Shown here piece by piece: positions 8,106 through 15,997 of a DNA stretch of 39,386 nucleotides. The DNA is from Promethearchaeota archaeon. GTDB taxonomy: Archaea; Asgardarchaeota; Lokiarchaeia; Sigyniarchaeales; SOKP01. A program made the translations under genes and the position numbers. Positions within the stretch are counted from its first letter, which is position 1, and every line of letters begins with the position of its first letter. The stretch is from positions 1 to 39,386 of the forward strand of contig JAGXNS010000012.1 of the NCBI GenBank assembly GCA_019894855.1, read 5' to 3'. The notes below the pieces were generated by a model, which searched no databases, was not told the origin of the DNA, and saw nothing but the letters and a program-made list of their open reading frames with translations.

Positions 8106-9176
8106 CTAAAAATGAATTTTATAGAAGTTGTTAAACTTAACAATTTCATAATCTTTTTTAGTAAATCGTTTAGTTAACTCTAAATTCGTTTTTGTATGAT
8201 TAGTTAATTCTGATACTTTTATACATGATTTTTCTTCTATATATGCCATTAAGGGAATTAATTGATCGCTAAGGTAATTATCTATAGGAATTTCATTTTG
8301 TATAGAAGAGATTATTTTTTGAGCTGTTATGTTACCAAGCTTCTCAGATGAGGTTTTTTTATCCCCTAAAATCGTACCTGTTGAAATTATTCCCCCCTTG
8401 TCTGATTGAGCCCACAGAGTCACTCCTACGCCAGGACTAATTGAATCTACCCATGTGAATTTGATGTCTGTTTCAACATTTAAGTCTCTTTTTAACCTCT
8501 GTTGAATAGTTTTTCTAATTCTAATTCCAATGTTGGCTCGATTCCTCCTTAATTGATTTGTTATAATTATATCGCCATGGATTCTTTCAACATTACCCAA
8601 TTCTGTTAAATTTATTGGATTCAAGGTTTTTTGGGGAGGATAAATATAACAATTTACTTGTGCTCCTCCTTTTGGATAGAATCCATGTTTTAGGATGTCA
8701 ATCTTGAATTTTAATCCTGATGCTTCAAAAATTTTATACGTAACTGCTTTAAGATAATTTAAACCAGGCGCCCATTTGCCAAATGTGCCACCACCCCGAA
8801 TTTTTATCTCAATTTTTTCGGGTTTTTTGAACCCTAAACATGCAATTTGAATTGGTTGTAATAACAAACCAATACTCGCTGCTGTATTAATATTTAAGCT
8901 TATGTTACTCTTTATTTCGTTTTTAATATTAGGTATAAAAGTAATTTCTTCGGTTCCAACATGGCAATTGCTTAATTTGCTATTGGTTAGATCAGCAAGC
9001 GTTTTAAGACCGAGAAGGTGTTGTAGCCTTAAACCCGGATTTGGTCTGTTAGCACGAATATTTTTTATTATTATAGGTTTTTTAAATAAAAAAGAATAAG
9101 CTACGCTAAGGCGTAAAATAGCTCCACCTCCTTCTCCCAGAGAACCGTCGATCTCTAAATAATTCTTATTACTCAA
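8106..9176 (-). CDS. rtcA: RNA 3'-terminal phosphate cyclase
   Basis: The 356-residue protein has the RtcA hallmarks: EIDGSLGEGGGAILRLSVA at residues 8-26, RPNPGLRLQHL (about 44-54), RGGGTFGKWAPG (about 127-138) and GFYPKGGAQV (about 165-174). Near the C-terminus, NHTKTNLELTKRF has the HxxTN pattern around the catalytic histidine (about His327) that is adenylylated. RtcA converts RNA 3'-phosphate ends to 2',3'-cyclic phosphates, consuming ATP and releasing AMP. The start is TTG; its first bases overlap the TGA of the preceding Nudix-NMNAT gene (TTGA), indicating translational coupling. No RtcB ligase lies in the window. Confidence 0.95.
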   Translation of the reverse strand: MSNKNYLEIDGSLGEGGGAILRLSVAYSFLFKKPIIIKNIRANRPNPGLRLQHLLGLKTLADLTNSKLSNCHVGTEEITFIPNIKNEIKSNISLNINTAASIGLLLQPIQIACLGFKKPEKIEIKIRGGGTFGKWAPGLNYLKAVTYKIFEASGLKFKIDILKHGFYPKGGAQVNCYIYPPQKTLNPINLTELGNVERIHGDIIITNQLRRNRANIGIRIRKTIQQRLKRDLNVETDIKFTWVDSISPGVGVTLWAQSDKGGIISTGTILGDKKTSSEKLGNITAQKIISSIQNEIPIDNYLSDQLIPLMAYIEEKSCIKVSELTNHTKTNLELTKRFTKKDYEIVKFNNFYKIHF

Positions 9177-10324
9177 GCTAAATCCACTTTATTAGAAACA
9201 ATTCTGATACGTTCAATTCCATCGTAGTCTTTTATTAAATTTGCAACCTCTTTTGGGACTAAAGTCGTCCAGTTCCTGTTATCCTTGCTTATTAATTTTC
9301 TTACATGTGATGCGTTATATTTTTTCTTAAAAATTCCTATTTTTTCACCTACGGTATATCCCTCATTCTGAAAAAGTTGGCGAACCCAGTCGCTATTAGA
9401 AAAAATAGCATCTAAGCTTCCAACAATAGAAATAACATGATTTACCCACTCACTTGCATTGAAAATATCAGGAATGGGATATATGCTAAACCTTTGTGAG
9501 GTTATACCTCTCTTGTTTAACGCAGATGTTATAAAATTGACCCGCTCTTCATATGTAAAAGGATTGATTTTCGTTTTAGAAAACTGAGAGCTTCCTACTC
9601 CAATTTTAATAAATTTATATAATTTTAATATTTTGTTAAACATGTAAATATGACCGTGATGTAGTGGTTGAAATCTCCCAAGAAATAAAGCTATATCTTT
9701 TTTTGATGAAATTCTCTTATTTTTGCTTGTATTTAGAGTAAGAATTTCGTCTAAATCCACTAATAGTAGTTTATTCCAAATTAAGCTAGAATATTCTACT
9801 GATTTTTCGTTCTTTAATATTGCTGATAATTCAGATTTCGTATAAAAACGACTGCTGCCAACTTCTAATTCATTAGGATTAGGTTTTAATTCTATACCGT
9901 GATTCACTAATCCCAAGAAAACATAAGCAATTTCAGTTGACCCCTTATCTTCCTCTGAGTTTAAATCGTAAAATATAAATCTTTCAAGGTGTTTTGGAAG
10001 TATACCAAATTCTTCTGTTAATTCTCTTTTTGCTTCCTCTTGAATATCAGACAAATTTAGATTTTTCTTATATAAAACATGCCCCGAAGCAGAGTCTGTA
10101 TAGTATTCAGGAAATCTTTTCTTCACTTTACTACGTTTTTGAACTAGATAATAAATTTGGTTATTAGGGGCTACGGTTATTACAAATACGCGAATTATGA
10201 GATGGTTTATTCCTTTTTTATGAGCATCCCCTCTATGCATAGGAAATACAGACTTTTCTATTTGCCCCGAGTGTAAAAATTTTATGTTCTCATCAGAAAT
10301 GCAAGCTATAATTTCTTCATCCAT
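9173..10324 (-). CDS. Nudix hydrolase-NMN adenylyltransferase (NadM) fusion
   Basis: Two enzymes are joined in 383 residues. Residues about 1-195 form a Nudix domain of the isopentenyl-diphosphate-isomerase-like type, with the Nudix box from Gly81 to about 108 ending RELTEEFGI. Residues about 208-375 form an archaeal NadM domain: FLGRFQPLHHGHIYMF (214-229, GRFQPxHxGH), NPFTYEER (254-261) and NASHVR (337-342) in the place of the family's SGTxxR, followed by NWTTLVP. NadM makes NAD from nicotinamide mononucleotide and ATP; the Nudix partner may recycle ADP-ribose or clean up a related nucleotide. GGAGGT overlaps the preceding stop codon and gives a well-spaced start. Sequence is continuous, so this is a true fusion. 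Confidence 0.9.
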   Translation of the reverse strand: MDEEIIACISDENIKFLHSGQIEKSVFPMHRGDAHKKGINHLIIRVFVITVAPNNQIYYLVQKRSKVKKRFPEYYTDSASGHVLYKKNLNLSDIQEEAKRELTEEFGILPKHLERFIFYDLNSEEDKGSTEIAYVFLGLVNHGIELKPNPNELEVGSSRFYTKSELSAILKNEKSVEYSSLIWNKLLLVDLDEILTLNTSKNKRISSKKDIALFLGRFQPLHHGHIYMFNKILKLYKFIKIGVGSSQFSKTKINPFTYEERVNFITSALNKRGITSQRFSIYPIPDIFNASEWVNHVISIVGSLDAIFSNSDWVRQLFQNEGYTVGEKIGIFKKKYNASHVRKLISKDNRNWTTLVPKEVANLIKDYDGIERIRIVSNKVDLA

Positions 10325-10335
10325 GCCTTTACCTC

Positions 10336-11145
10336 CTATAGTTCAATTGTTATAATATCTCCAACCTTTAAACCTAAATCGCTTGCAATATTGCCTTGAT
10401 TTTTCGATATTTCAAGGAATCCGCTCGATCCTATAATAAATAGTAGTGAATTAACAAAAACTTCTTCAAAAAATTTCACAAAATTTCCCCTTATTATTTG
10501 TTCTCCCGTTTTTATTGCCATTTCCGCATCTTCCTCTAAAAGGACAGAATTTCCTTGAATGTTTGTAATTATATTACCAAATTCATCAATATATTGGATT
10601 GTACATCTAATCTCAGTATCTGAAATTTTTTTAAGCTCAATCGGGAAGTCAATTAGTTCTGTAATAGGGAATTCTGAGCCAAATTTATCAATATTAATCC
10701 CCTTTGATAAATAAGCTCCAATAGGAGCCATAATATCTCTTCCGTGGAATGTTTTTGAGACGGGGGTGTTAAAATATTGTTCGTTTTTAATATGAATACA
10801 TTTCAAAATTTCATTAGAGTCAAATACATTCTTTAAAATTCCATTATTTGGACTAATAAAAAAATATCCTGATTTAGTTCTTATTAAAATAATCTCTCGG
10901 CTACTACCTACTCCGGGGTCTACTACAATTATAAAGAGGGTATTTTTAGGGTACAGTGAATATGTAGATTTGATAATATAAGCAGCTTCTATGATTGAGA
11001 AAGGAGTTATGTTGTGAGCGATATCAATGATATTTGCTTTGGGATTAATATTTAGTATAACGCCCTTCATGCTTGCTACATAGTGCTGACCCCTGGCCCC
11101 AAAATCAGTAATCAAACCGATGATTTGGCTATCTAATTTTTCCAT
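10336..11145 (-). CDS. S-adenosyl-L-methionine hydrolase (adenosine-forming)
   Basis: The 269-residue product belongs to the SAM hydroxide adenosyltransferase family (formerly DUF62), which splits SAM with water into methionine and adenosine. Diagnostic segments are LITDFGARGQHYVASMKG (11-28), VVDPGVGSS (74-82) and SPNNG (98-102), with HGRD at about 137-140 and the C-terminal beta-barrel domain after residue 170, including IDEFGNIITNI. It lies 11 bases upstream of the Nudix-NadM gene, which starts on a Shine-Dalgarno inside this gene's end. The purpose of SAM hydrolysis in archaea is not settled; here the neighbours suggest a link to adenosine/nucleotide turnover. Confidence 0.92.
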   Translation of the reverse strand: MEKLDSQIIGLITDFGARGQHYVASMKGVILNINPKANIIDIAHNITPFSIIEAAYIIKSTYSLYPKNTLFIIVVDPGVGSSREIILIRTKSGYFFISPNNGILKNVFDSNEILKCIHIKNEQYFNTPVSKTFHGRDIMAPIGAYLSKGINIDKFGSEFPITELIDFPIELKKISDTEIRCTIQYIDEFGNIITNIQGNSVLLEEDAEMAIKTGEQIIRGNFVKFFEEVFVNSLLFIIGSSGFLEISKNQGNIASDLGLKVGDIITIEL

Positions 11146-11216
11146 CTCGTTGAAATTTTATTAAAAAGTGTTTAAAAATCGTGTTAAAATAAATATATTT
11201 GTTTTTATGAGTAAAG

Positions 11217-12119
11217 TTATTTTTTCTTATATTTTTCATCAACTTTATAGAATTCTTCAAGTGCTTTCGATTTTAATCTGAATTCTTCTTCTTTACTAAA
11301 ATCGACGAGTTTTTTAGAAAGTTCGCTAGCCTTCTTGTAAGATATATACGCTGAATGAAAATCTTCTCCTCTTAGGAAATTTCTTGCCTCTTGAACTAGT
11401 TTATCTCTTGCTTTTGCTATACTTGGGACATCTCCCGAAAAATTAGCCTTCTCTCTTAACGATTCTGCAATATCGATAATATACAATTCTTCAGCAGTTT
11501 CAGCAGCCTTTTTAAATAGTTTCGATGCTTTCTCGTATTCTAACATTTTCAGAGCGTTATTCGCATTAATAAAGTTTTCTGTGATTTTGCTGTGTTCTCC
11601 TTCTTCAACTTTTTTCAATAAATCTTGTGCTATTTTTCTTTCTTGTTTTCCCCCACTTAACATCAATTTCGTTATAGCAATGATACTAGCTTTTAAAGCT
11701 TCAGGCTTAAGGATATCAACTAATGGCTCTAAATGAACTAAGTAGATATCTTTCAATAAAGGTTCAAACTCTTCGCGATCCATTGTTAAAATTTTTAATC
11801 CTAAAACTTCAATCGCCTCAGCTCCTTCTTTTAAAGCGGAACGAAACTTTTCTGGTTGCTCGCTTTCATTAAGTAATAATCCAATGATGGCTCCCGAAGC
11901 TTTTCGCGCTATTTTTCCTTTAAAATTATATAAATATGAAAAAATTCTATGTTCCTTTAGTTTCAATAAGGTAAATTCATCTTTTGAGTGATCTAAATTG
12001 AGTCTGAGAAACAAATCGTTTGTGATTTCAAATTCAGATTTCACTTCTTTATTATAATAACCTAATATCTTGTAATCAGCATCTAAAGGTAATAATACCA
12101 CAAAACTACCAATCGGCAT
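11217..12119 (-). CDS. Unknown protein: possible longin-like N-domain plus helical (TPR-like) repeats
   Basis: I do not recognise a named family. The first 105 residues (PIGSFVVLLPLDADYKILGYY onward, split here for length) look like a mixed alpha/beta domain of the kind found in longin or small signalling folds. Residues 110-300 are helical and contain repeated TPR-like units, for example ALKMLEYEKASKLFKKAAE (about 189-207) and a related unit FLRGEDFHSAYISYKKASE. The C-terminus is very lysine-rich. Downstream lies SAM hydrolase (72-base gap) and upstream two small coiled-coil genes on the same strand with gaps of 67 and 38 bases, suggesting a three-gene unit of scaffold-like proteins. The longin comparison is inference from pattern only. 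Confidence 0.6.
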   Translation of the reverse strand: MPIGSFVVLLPLDADYKILGYYNKEVKSEFEITNDLFLRLNLDHSKDEFTLLKLKEHRIFSYLYNFKGKIARKASGAIIGLLLNESEQPEKFRSALKEGAEAIEVLGLKILTMDREEFEPLLKDIYLVHLEPLVDILKPEALKASIIAITKLMLSGGKQERKIAQDLLKKVEEGEHSKITENFINANNALKMLEYEKASKLFKKAAETAEELYIIDIAESLREKANFSGDVPSIAKARDKLVQEARNFLRGEDFHSAYISYKKASELSKKLVDFSKEEEFRLKSKALEEFYKVDEKYKKK

Positions 12120-12186
12120 AATTAATTAACTTTTTAAATTATTTAATTTCATTAAAAATCAAGCGAAATCATAAAAATTAAGTATT

Positions 12187-12609
12187 TCACTGGTCTTTAC
12201 TACTGATAATCCTATTAGTCTCTTCTCTTATGGACTGAATTACGTTTAATAATTGAGCATAATAGAGATTATTCGAAACGGCTTTCGAAGCTTGCTTTAT
12301 CATTTCAATAGCTTTTTTTTCCTCCTCAGTTATAAGTTCAATAGATTTTTTATCGTACAGTTCTTTTATTTTAGCATTAAAATCGTCTGAAATTTCTTGT
12401 ATGTTCTCACTTGATTTCATACGAAATTGTTTTAAGACTTCCACTATTAGTCTGATGTTTTCATTAACAGAAATCGTTTCCTCAGAAAATCGCTGTGACA
12501 TATTTTGAATTGCAGTACTCATTTGGGTGATCTGAGCAATTGTTCCATCAAGCGATGTTGTAATTTGATTAATTTTAGTTATCATATTTTCCAACAATTT
12601 TTCGGCCAT
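12187..12609 (-). CDS. Small coiled-coil protein
   Basis: The 140-residue protein is almost wholly helical with heptad spacing of hydrophobics, especially residues 1-60 (MITKINQITTSLDGTIAQIT, then MSTAIQNMSQRFSEE) and 95-135. No signal peptide, membrane segment or cysteine is present. Its layout resembles the neighbouring 12648-13052 product: N-terminal heptad helix rich in I, Q and S, acidic central part and a final amphipathic helix, so the two may be partners or distant paralogues. The function is unknown. Confidence 0.7.
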   Translation of the reverse strand: MAEKLLENMITKINQITTSLDGTIAQITQMSTAIQNMSQRFSEETISVNENIRLIVEVLKQFRMKSSENIQEISDDFNAKIKELYDKKSIELITEEEKKAIEMIKQASKAVSNNLYYAQLLNVIQSIREETNRIISSKDQ

Positions 12610-12647
12610 AACATTCTCAACTCTTAAAAATTTACTCGCGTATTATA

Positions 12648-13052
12648 TTAAATTTTAGATTGGTTTGCGTCTTTCATGTTTTTTACTGAACTAATTGCTT
12701 CGGAAAGTAACAGATTAACGGTATCTTGGTTAAGTACTTCTCCCGATAATTTTTCAAACTCTTCCAGATTTGATATTAATGTTGCAAACGATTCCAATCC
12801 TAATCCTTCCTGAATCTTTACCAACTCTCGTTTTGTACCTTCTCCAATTTCTCTTAAAACATCAATATGCTTGCCTTTAGTAGTATCTATTTCAACAGAG
12901 AATTCTTTTAACTTTTCGTTTAAATTGGAGATTTTCTGCTCAATGTTTTGGTTTAGCCCGTCTAAAGACGTTTTCAATCCCTGTATTGCTTGACCAAGTT
13001 GAGCTATTCTTGTGTAAATTGAATTTAATAAATCGGTTAGCATTTCTGCCAT
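12648..13052 (-). CDS. Small coiled-coil protein
   Basis: The product is about 134 residues, strongly helical, with heptads through IYTRIAQLGQAIQGLKTSLD and LNQNIEQKISNLNEKLKEFS. I place the start at the ATG at 13052, because AGGTG lies 6 bases upstream; an in-frame GTG at 13061 would add three residues. It is first of three co-oriented genes (12648-13052, 12187-12609, 11217-12119). No enzyme motif is seen. Oligomeric scaffold or cytoskeletal-accessory roles are possible, but this is only inferred from the coiled coil. Confidence 0.7.
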   Translation of the reverse strand: MAEMLTDLLNSIYTRIAQLGQAIQGLKTSLDGLNQNIEQKISNLNEKLKEFSVEIDTTKGKHIDVLREIGEGTKRELVKIQEGLGLESFATLISNLEEFEKLSGEVLNQDTVNLLLSEAISSVKNMKDANQSKI

Positions 13053-13201
13053 TATGCGCACCTATTTCGTTTTAACGAATTTTTTGAAAGTTCTCTTTTT
13101 ATGATTTTAATTATTAATATAACAGATTACACCAATAAAAAAATTTTTATGTTTTTGTGCTTTTAGATTTTATAATTGAAGTAATTAAAAAATAATTCCA
13201 T

Positions 13202-13350
13202 GGGCCATTTGCTTAGCCTGGTTAACGGCATTACATCAAGCGTGGCCAACAAGCGCAGGTCTTATAAGTGACCCACGATCAGACAAGAAATATAAAATTG
13301 ATCGTGTCAGTAGACGCCTGAGAGCCGGGGTTCAAATCCCCGATGGCCCA
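13202..13350 (+). tRNA. tRNA-Ile(UAU), interrupted by a D-loop insert and an anticodon-loop intron
   Basis: Acceptor strands GGGCCAT and ATGGCCC (7 bp) with A73, T stem CGGGG/CCCCG with loop TTCAAAT, and anticodon stem CAGGT/GCCTG are intact. The D stem GCTT/AAGC closes only if about 26 bases (13225-13250) are removed from the D loop, leaving the AGCCTGGTTA loop typical of archaeal tRNA-Ile. The anticodon loop reads CT-TAT-A (anticodon 13263-13265), then a 48-base insert (about 13267-13314) with an 8-bp helix CACGATCA/TGATCGTG at the canonical 37/38 site. Removing both leaves a normal 75-base tRNA. The anticodon intron is well supported; the exact D-loop boundaries are not. CCA is not encoded. 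Confidence 0.82.
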
Positions 13351-13588
13351 TTTTTTTTAACTTTTAGTATATACATTATTTAATGAATCCACTTATTTTT
13401 AAACCCTCGATTAACCAAGCTATTGGGAGTTCTAAATCTAGTATATTTGTTTTTGTAATCATTGTTGAATTTGGGATGAAAGTGTCGTATTATTACTATA
13501 AGTATTATATATTTCTACTTTCGATATATTTGTAGGTGAGATTTTTGCTGAATAAGTTGTCATCCATTTATTATAAGAATGATGAGAG

Positions 13589-14272
13589 TTACTTATCTAA
13601 GTTAGTACTAATTAAATTCAGGACCCATTTCTTGATTTGAACTAAGTTTTTGAGCAACCCAGCAACAGAGTTATCTGGAAATGGTTTTTCTTGATCGAAT
13701 GTTTGAACGGTGCTCATCCATTTGTTTAGGGCTAACTGAACCAAACTTGCTCCTTCTGCTTCCATGAACATTGGTACGACAGCAGCACTCTCCCTGGCAT
13801 CGCCGATTGCGAAATAGACTTTTCGGTTAATATCTTTTAAAACTACGAAATTTGAACACTCGTCCAGTTTTCGCTCTACTAAAATTGTTTTAAGGAGATC
13901 AGTTTTCATTGCACCATCTTTAGAAGCGAATTTGGTTTTTCTCGTTTTTAGTATTGGGTGTATTTCGGTATTCAATTTATCTCCAGTGCTTCCTTTAGGG
14001 AAATATTTAGTAATTCTTAAGGTATTCTCAAGAGCTTCTATAATTATAAATTTCTTGGTATTAGAATATAACACCGCTTGAGAACCGCTCCTATTCTCGG
14101 AAGGAATAAGCTTTATTAGAATAGTTCTCATTGCTACAGAATTACATGTGTGATACGCCAATTCAAAAAGTTCTCGTTGTGTCAAATTATCGTAGCTCAC
14201 CTCAATTTGCGTAGAAGGCCACTGAGCGGTTATAACAGTATTAAACTGATTTAGAAGACTAATAATAATCAA
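13589..14272 (-). CDS. Conserved-looking hypothetical protein next to SepSecS
   Basis: I do not recognise this 227-residue protein. It appears soluble and mixed alpha/beta; a central segment (about 60-160) alternates strands such as KKFIIIEALENTLRITKYF and NFVVLKDINRKVYFAIGDA, and the C-terminal 50 residues are helical. The start is TTG at 14272; no ATG occurs in the first 45 residues and AAGGG lies just upstream, closer than usual. It follows SepSecS by 92 bases on the same strand, so it could be part of the tRNA-Sec-SepSecS transcript, but nothing in it ties it to selenocysteine chemistry. Confidence 0.7.
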   Translation of the reverse strand: MIIISLLNQFNTVITAQWPSTQIEVSYDNLTQRELFELAYHTCNSVAMRTILIKLIPSENRSGSQAVLYSNTKKFIIIEALENTLRITKYFPKGSTGDKLNTEIHPILKTRKTKFASKDGAMKTDLLKTILVERKLDECSNFVVLKDINRKVYFAIGDARESAAVVPMFMEAEGASLVQLALNKWMSTVQTFDQEKPFPDNSVAGLLKNLVQIKKWVLNLISTNLDK

Positions 14273-14364
14273 ACCCTTAATATTTTATTATAATATAGGT
14301 CTATTAATTTTTATTTATATTTATTTAGCTTAAAATAAAAATTAAGGCTAAGGTAAGAAAATCA

Positions 14365-15738
14365 TCAGGATTTTATTTGATTGTAAGCTTTTTCGAATCT
14401 CTCTACAGCTGAAATAATATCGTTAGAGTTAACTCCTATTGCTGCGTTTAAAACTATATAAGGCGTGGTAAAATCTTCACAACAAGTGCCAAAAATCTTT
14501 TCCTTGGGGTTATATACTCGCGGTCCGGTAACTCTTAAATTATAGAGAGCTCCCCCGAGCGCGTATAGTTGTTCTTTCTTTAAATTATTTAAAGACATAG
14601 CGACAGCTACAGGATTGAAAACGTCAAAAATTTTTTCGTTATTTTTTTCAGCAACGATTTTTAATTTCTCTTCTAATAACTTTCGATTTTGTTGTTGCTC
14701 GTCTAATAATTGTTGATAACCCTCGACGCCTAAAGATAACATTGAAATGAGAAAGTTCACAATTGGAGTCGCAGAGGCTCGACCAGCGTATGCTTGGCTT
14801 ATCTTGGTTATGACCTCTTCTGATGGAGATGTTATAACAGCGCCACCGATAGGTGTCAGGAAATTCTTATCTGTTGATTGAATAATTGCGTCTATTCGAC
14901 CGGCATCGAGACCAATTCGGATTAAGTTCATCCACTCCGGGCTCTGTACGCCGTAAGCATTGATGACAATATGAACTAAATCATGTTCTTTGGCAAATTT
15001 ACTAATCTCTTTTATGTTATCGTGTTCTCGAGGAGGGAAAAAACTCGTTAATGAGAGCACGGCAAAGCAGTCGTCGTCCAAACTGGCTTTAATGTCCTCA
15101 ATTGGGATTCTCACAGCATCTCCAAACTTTTTTCCTTTCACAATTTTCATTTTAGCACCAATTAGAGTAAATGCTTTGATAAGTGCGTTGTGATCAACCT
15201 GTGGCACGATAACAGTTCTTTTGTTGAGCAGTTTTTCATTATCCCAATCCGGACGGAGAGCTCCTAAACATAACGATAATGACATACCCGTACACAGAGG
15301 AACCACTATAGCCTTCTTAACATTTGGCAATCCAAATTTTTTTAGAAAATTAAGAGCTAAGTAATTACTAAGCTCGTACATTATTGATCCACCAGGAGCT
15401 TTAGGTTGTGGAGCTGTTAAGAAACCGCTTCGTCCTATACCATGACAGAACCCTGCCGAAGTTTTCAAATGTAAACTCGACGCGATTCGTGCTTCACGCT
15501 CTCCTACACGAGACGCTTTATCGTCTTTATCGGTGTCCATATTAGAAAGTGTTTGGAGGAGAAATTCGATTTGACTTTCGCTCCAAGGCTTTTGAGGGAC
15601 ATTTTTTTGTTCAAACAAGTTTTGGATAGGTTTCAAAAAATTATTCAAGACTAATTGACCTCTGTTTAACATATTTTGAGGAATCGGTGTACTCTTGAAA
15701 TAATCAATAATTTTACTAAAATCAACCACGATTATCAC
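14365..15738 (-). CDS. spcS: O-phosphoseryl-tRNA(Sec) selenium transferase (SepSecS)
   Basis: SepSecS is the PLP enzyme that turns phosphoserine on tRNA-Sec into selenocysteine, using selenophosphate. The 457-residue protein carries the family's phosphate-binding segment VGEREARIASSL (78-89), GRSGFLTAPQPKAPGGS (102-118), and the Schiff-base lysine in STDKNFLTPIGG (Lys291). Length and order match archaeal/eukaryotic SepSecS, not bacterial SelA. The start is GTG at 15738; a second GTG lies three codons later, and the family begins close to DFSKII. The tRNA-Sec gene ends only 24 bases upstream on the same strand, so tRNA and enzyme may share a transcript. PSTK, needed to make the phosphoserine, is not in the window. 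Confidence 0.97.
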   Translation of the reverse strand: MIIVVDFSKIIDYFKSTPIPQNMLNRGQLVLNNFLKPIQNLFEQKNVPQKPWSESQIEFLLQTLSNMDTDKDDKASRVGEREARIASSLHLKTSAGFCHGIGRSGFLTAPQPKAPGGSIMYELSNYLALNFLKKFGLPNVKKAIVVPLCTGMSLSLCLGALRPDWDNEKLLNKRTVIVPQVDHNALIKAFTLIGAKMKIVKGKKFGDAVRIPIEDIKASLDDDCFAVLSLTSFFPPREHDNIKEISKFAKEHDLVHIVINAYGVQSPEWMNLIRIGLDAGRIDAIIQSTDKNFLTPIGGAVITSPSEEVITKISQAYAGRASATPIVNFLISMLSLGVEGYQQLLDEQQQNRKLLEEKLKIVAEKNNEKIFDVFNPVAVAMSLNNLKKEQLYALGGALYNLRVTGPRVYNPKEKIFGTCCEDFTTPYIVLNAAIGVNSNDIISAVERFEKAYNQIKS

Positions 15739-15762
15739 GGATTTTTGCTTAAAATATAAAAA

Positions 15763-15913
15763 TGGCGGCCCCCAGGGGGATTTTCTTGGAGAAAGGAAGC
15801 CTTTATCCGTATCGAACCCCTATCCCTCCGCAGGATAACTGGGTGTCTTCATTTATAACAATTGCAATGGTTTTGAAGCCCAGCGTCTGGGACCACCCCG
15901 ACCGCCGGGGGCC
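15763..15913 (-). tRNA. selC: tRNA-Sec(UCA) with two introns (anticodon loop and T loop)
   Basis: Read on the minus strand, this gene has all tRNA-Sec features: a 9-bp acceptor stem (GGCCCCCGG with CTGGGGGCC, one G-T pair), a 7-bp D stem with a four-base TGGT loop (GTCGGGG/CCCAGAC, one G-A mismatch), anticodon stem CTGGG/CCCAG, anticodon TCA at 15874-15876, a variable arm TATCC/GGATA, a 4-bp T stem GGGG/CCCC, G73 and an encoded CCA (15763-15765). Two inserts break it: about 28 bases at 15845-15872 (37/38 position), and about 30 bases inside the T loop within 15781-15811, which folds as GGA..AAAGG-CTT-CCTTT..TCC. Removing both leaves 90 bases with the 9+4 fold. Exact T-loop splice points are uncertain. 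Confidence 0.93.
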
Positions 15914-15997
15914 ATATAAAATTTTTCTTTAAAGTATATTATTAGTTATTTTAATAGAATTTTTCGATTTTTATTTAATTATCTAATATTTCACTTA

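Noticed and set aside
13225-13250. D-loop insert of tRNA-Ile as a proven second intron
   Set aside because: I could not draw a clean bulge-helix-bulge at both ends, so its exact borders, and whether it is spliced, are left open although the D stem clearly requires its removal.
13383-13535. Plus-strand 50-residue frame after tRNA-Ile (MNPLIFKPSINQAIGSS start)
   Set aside because: It has no ribosome binding site and very biased AT-driven composition (a run of tyrosines). The opposite strand also has only short frames broken by stops, so I call the stretch non-coding.
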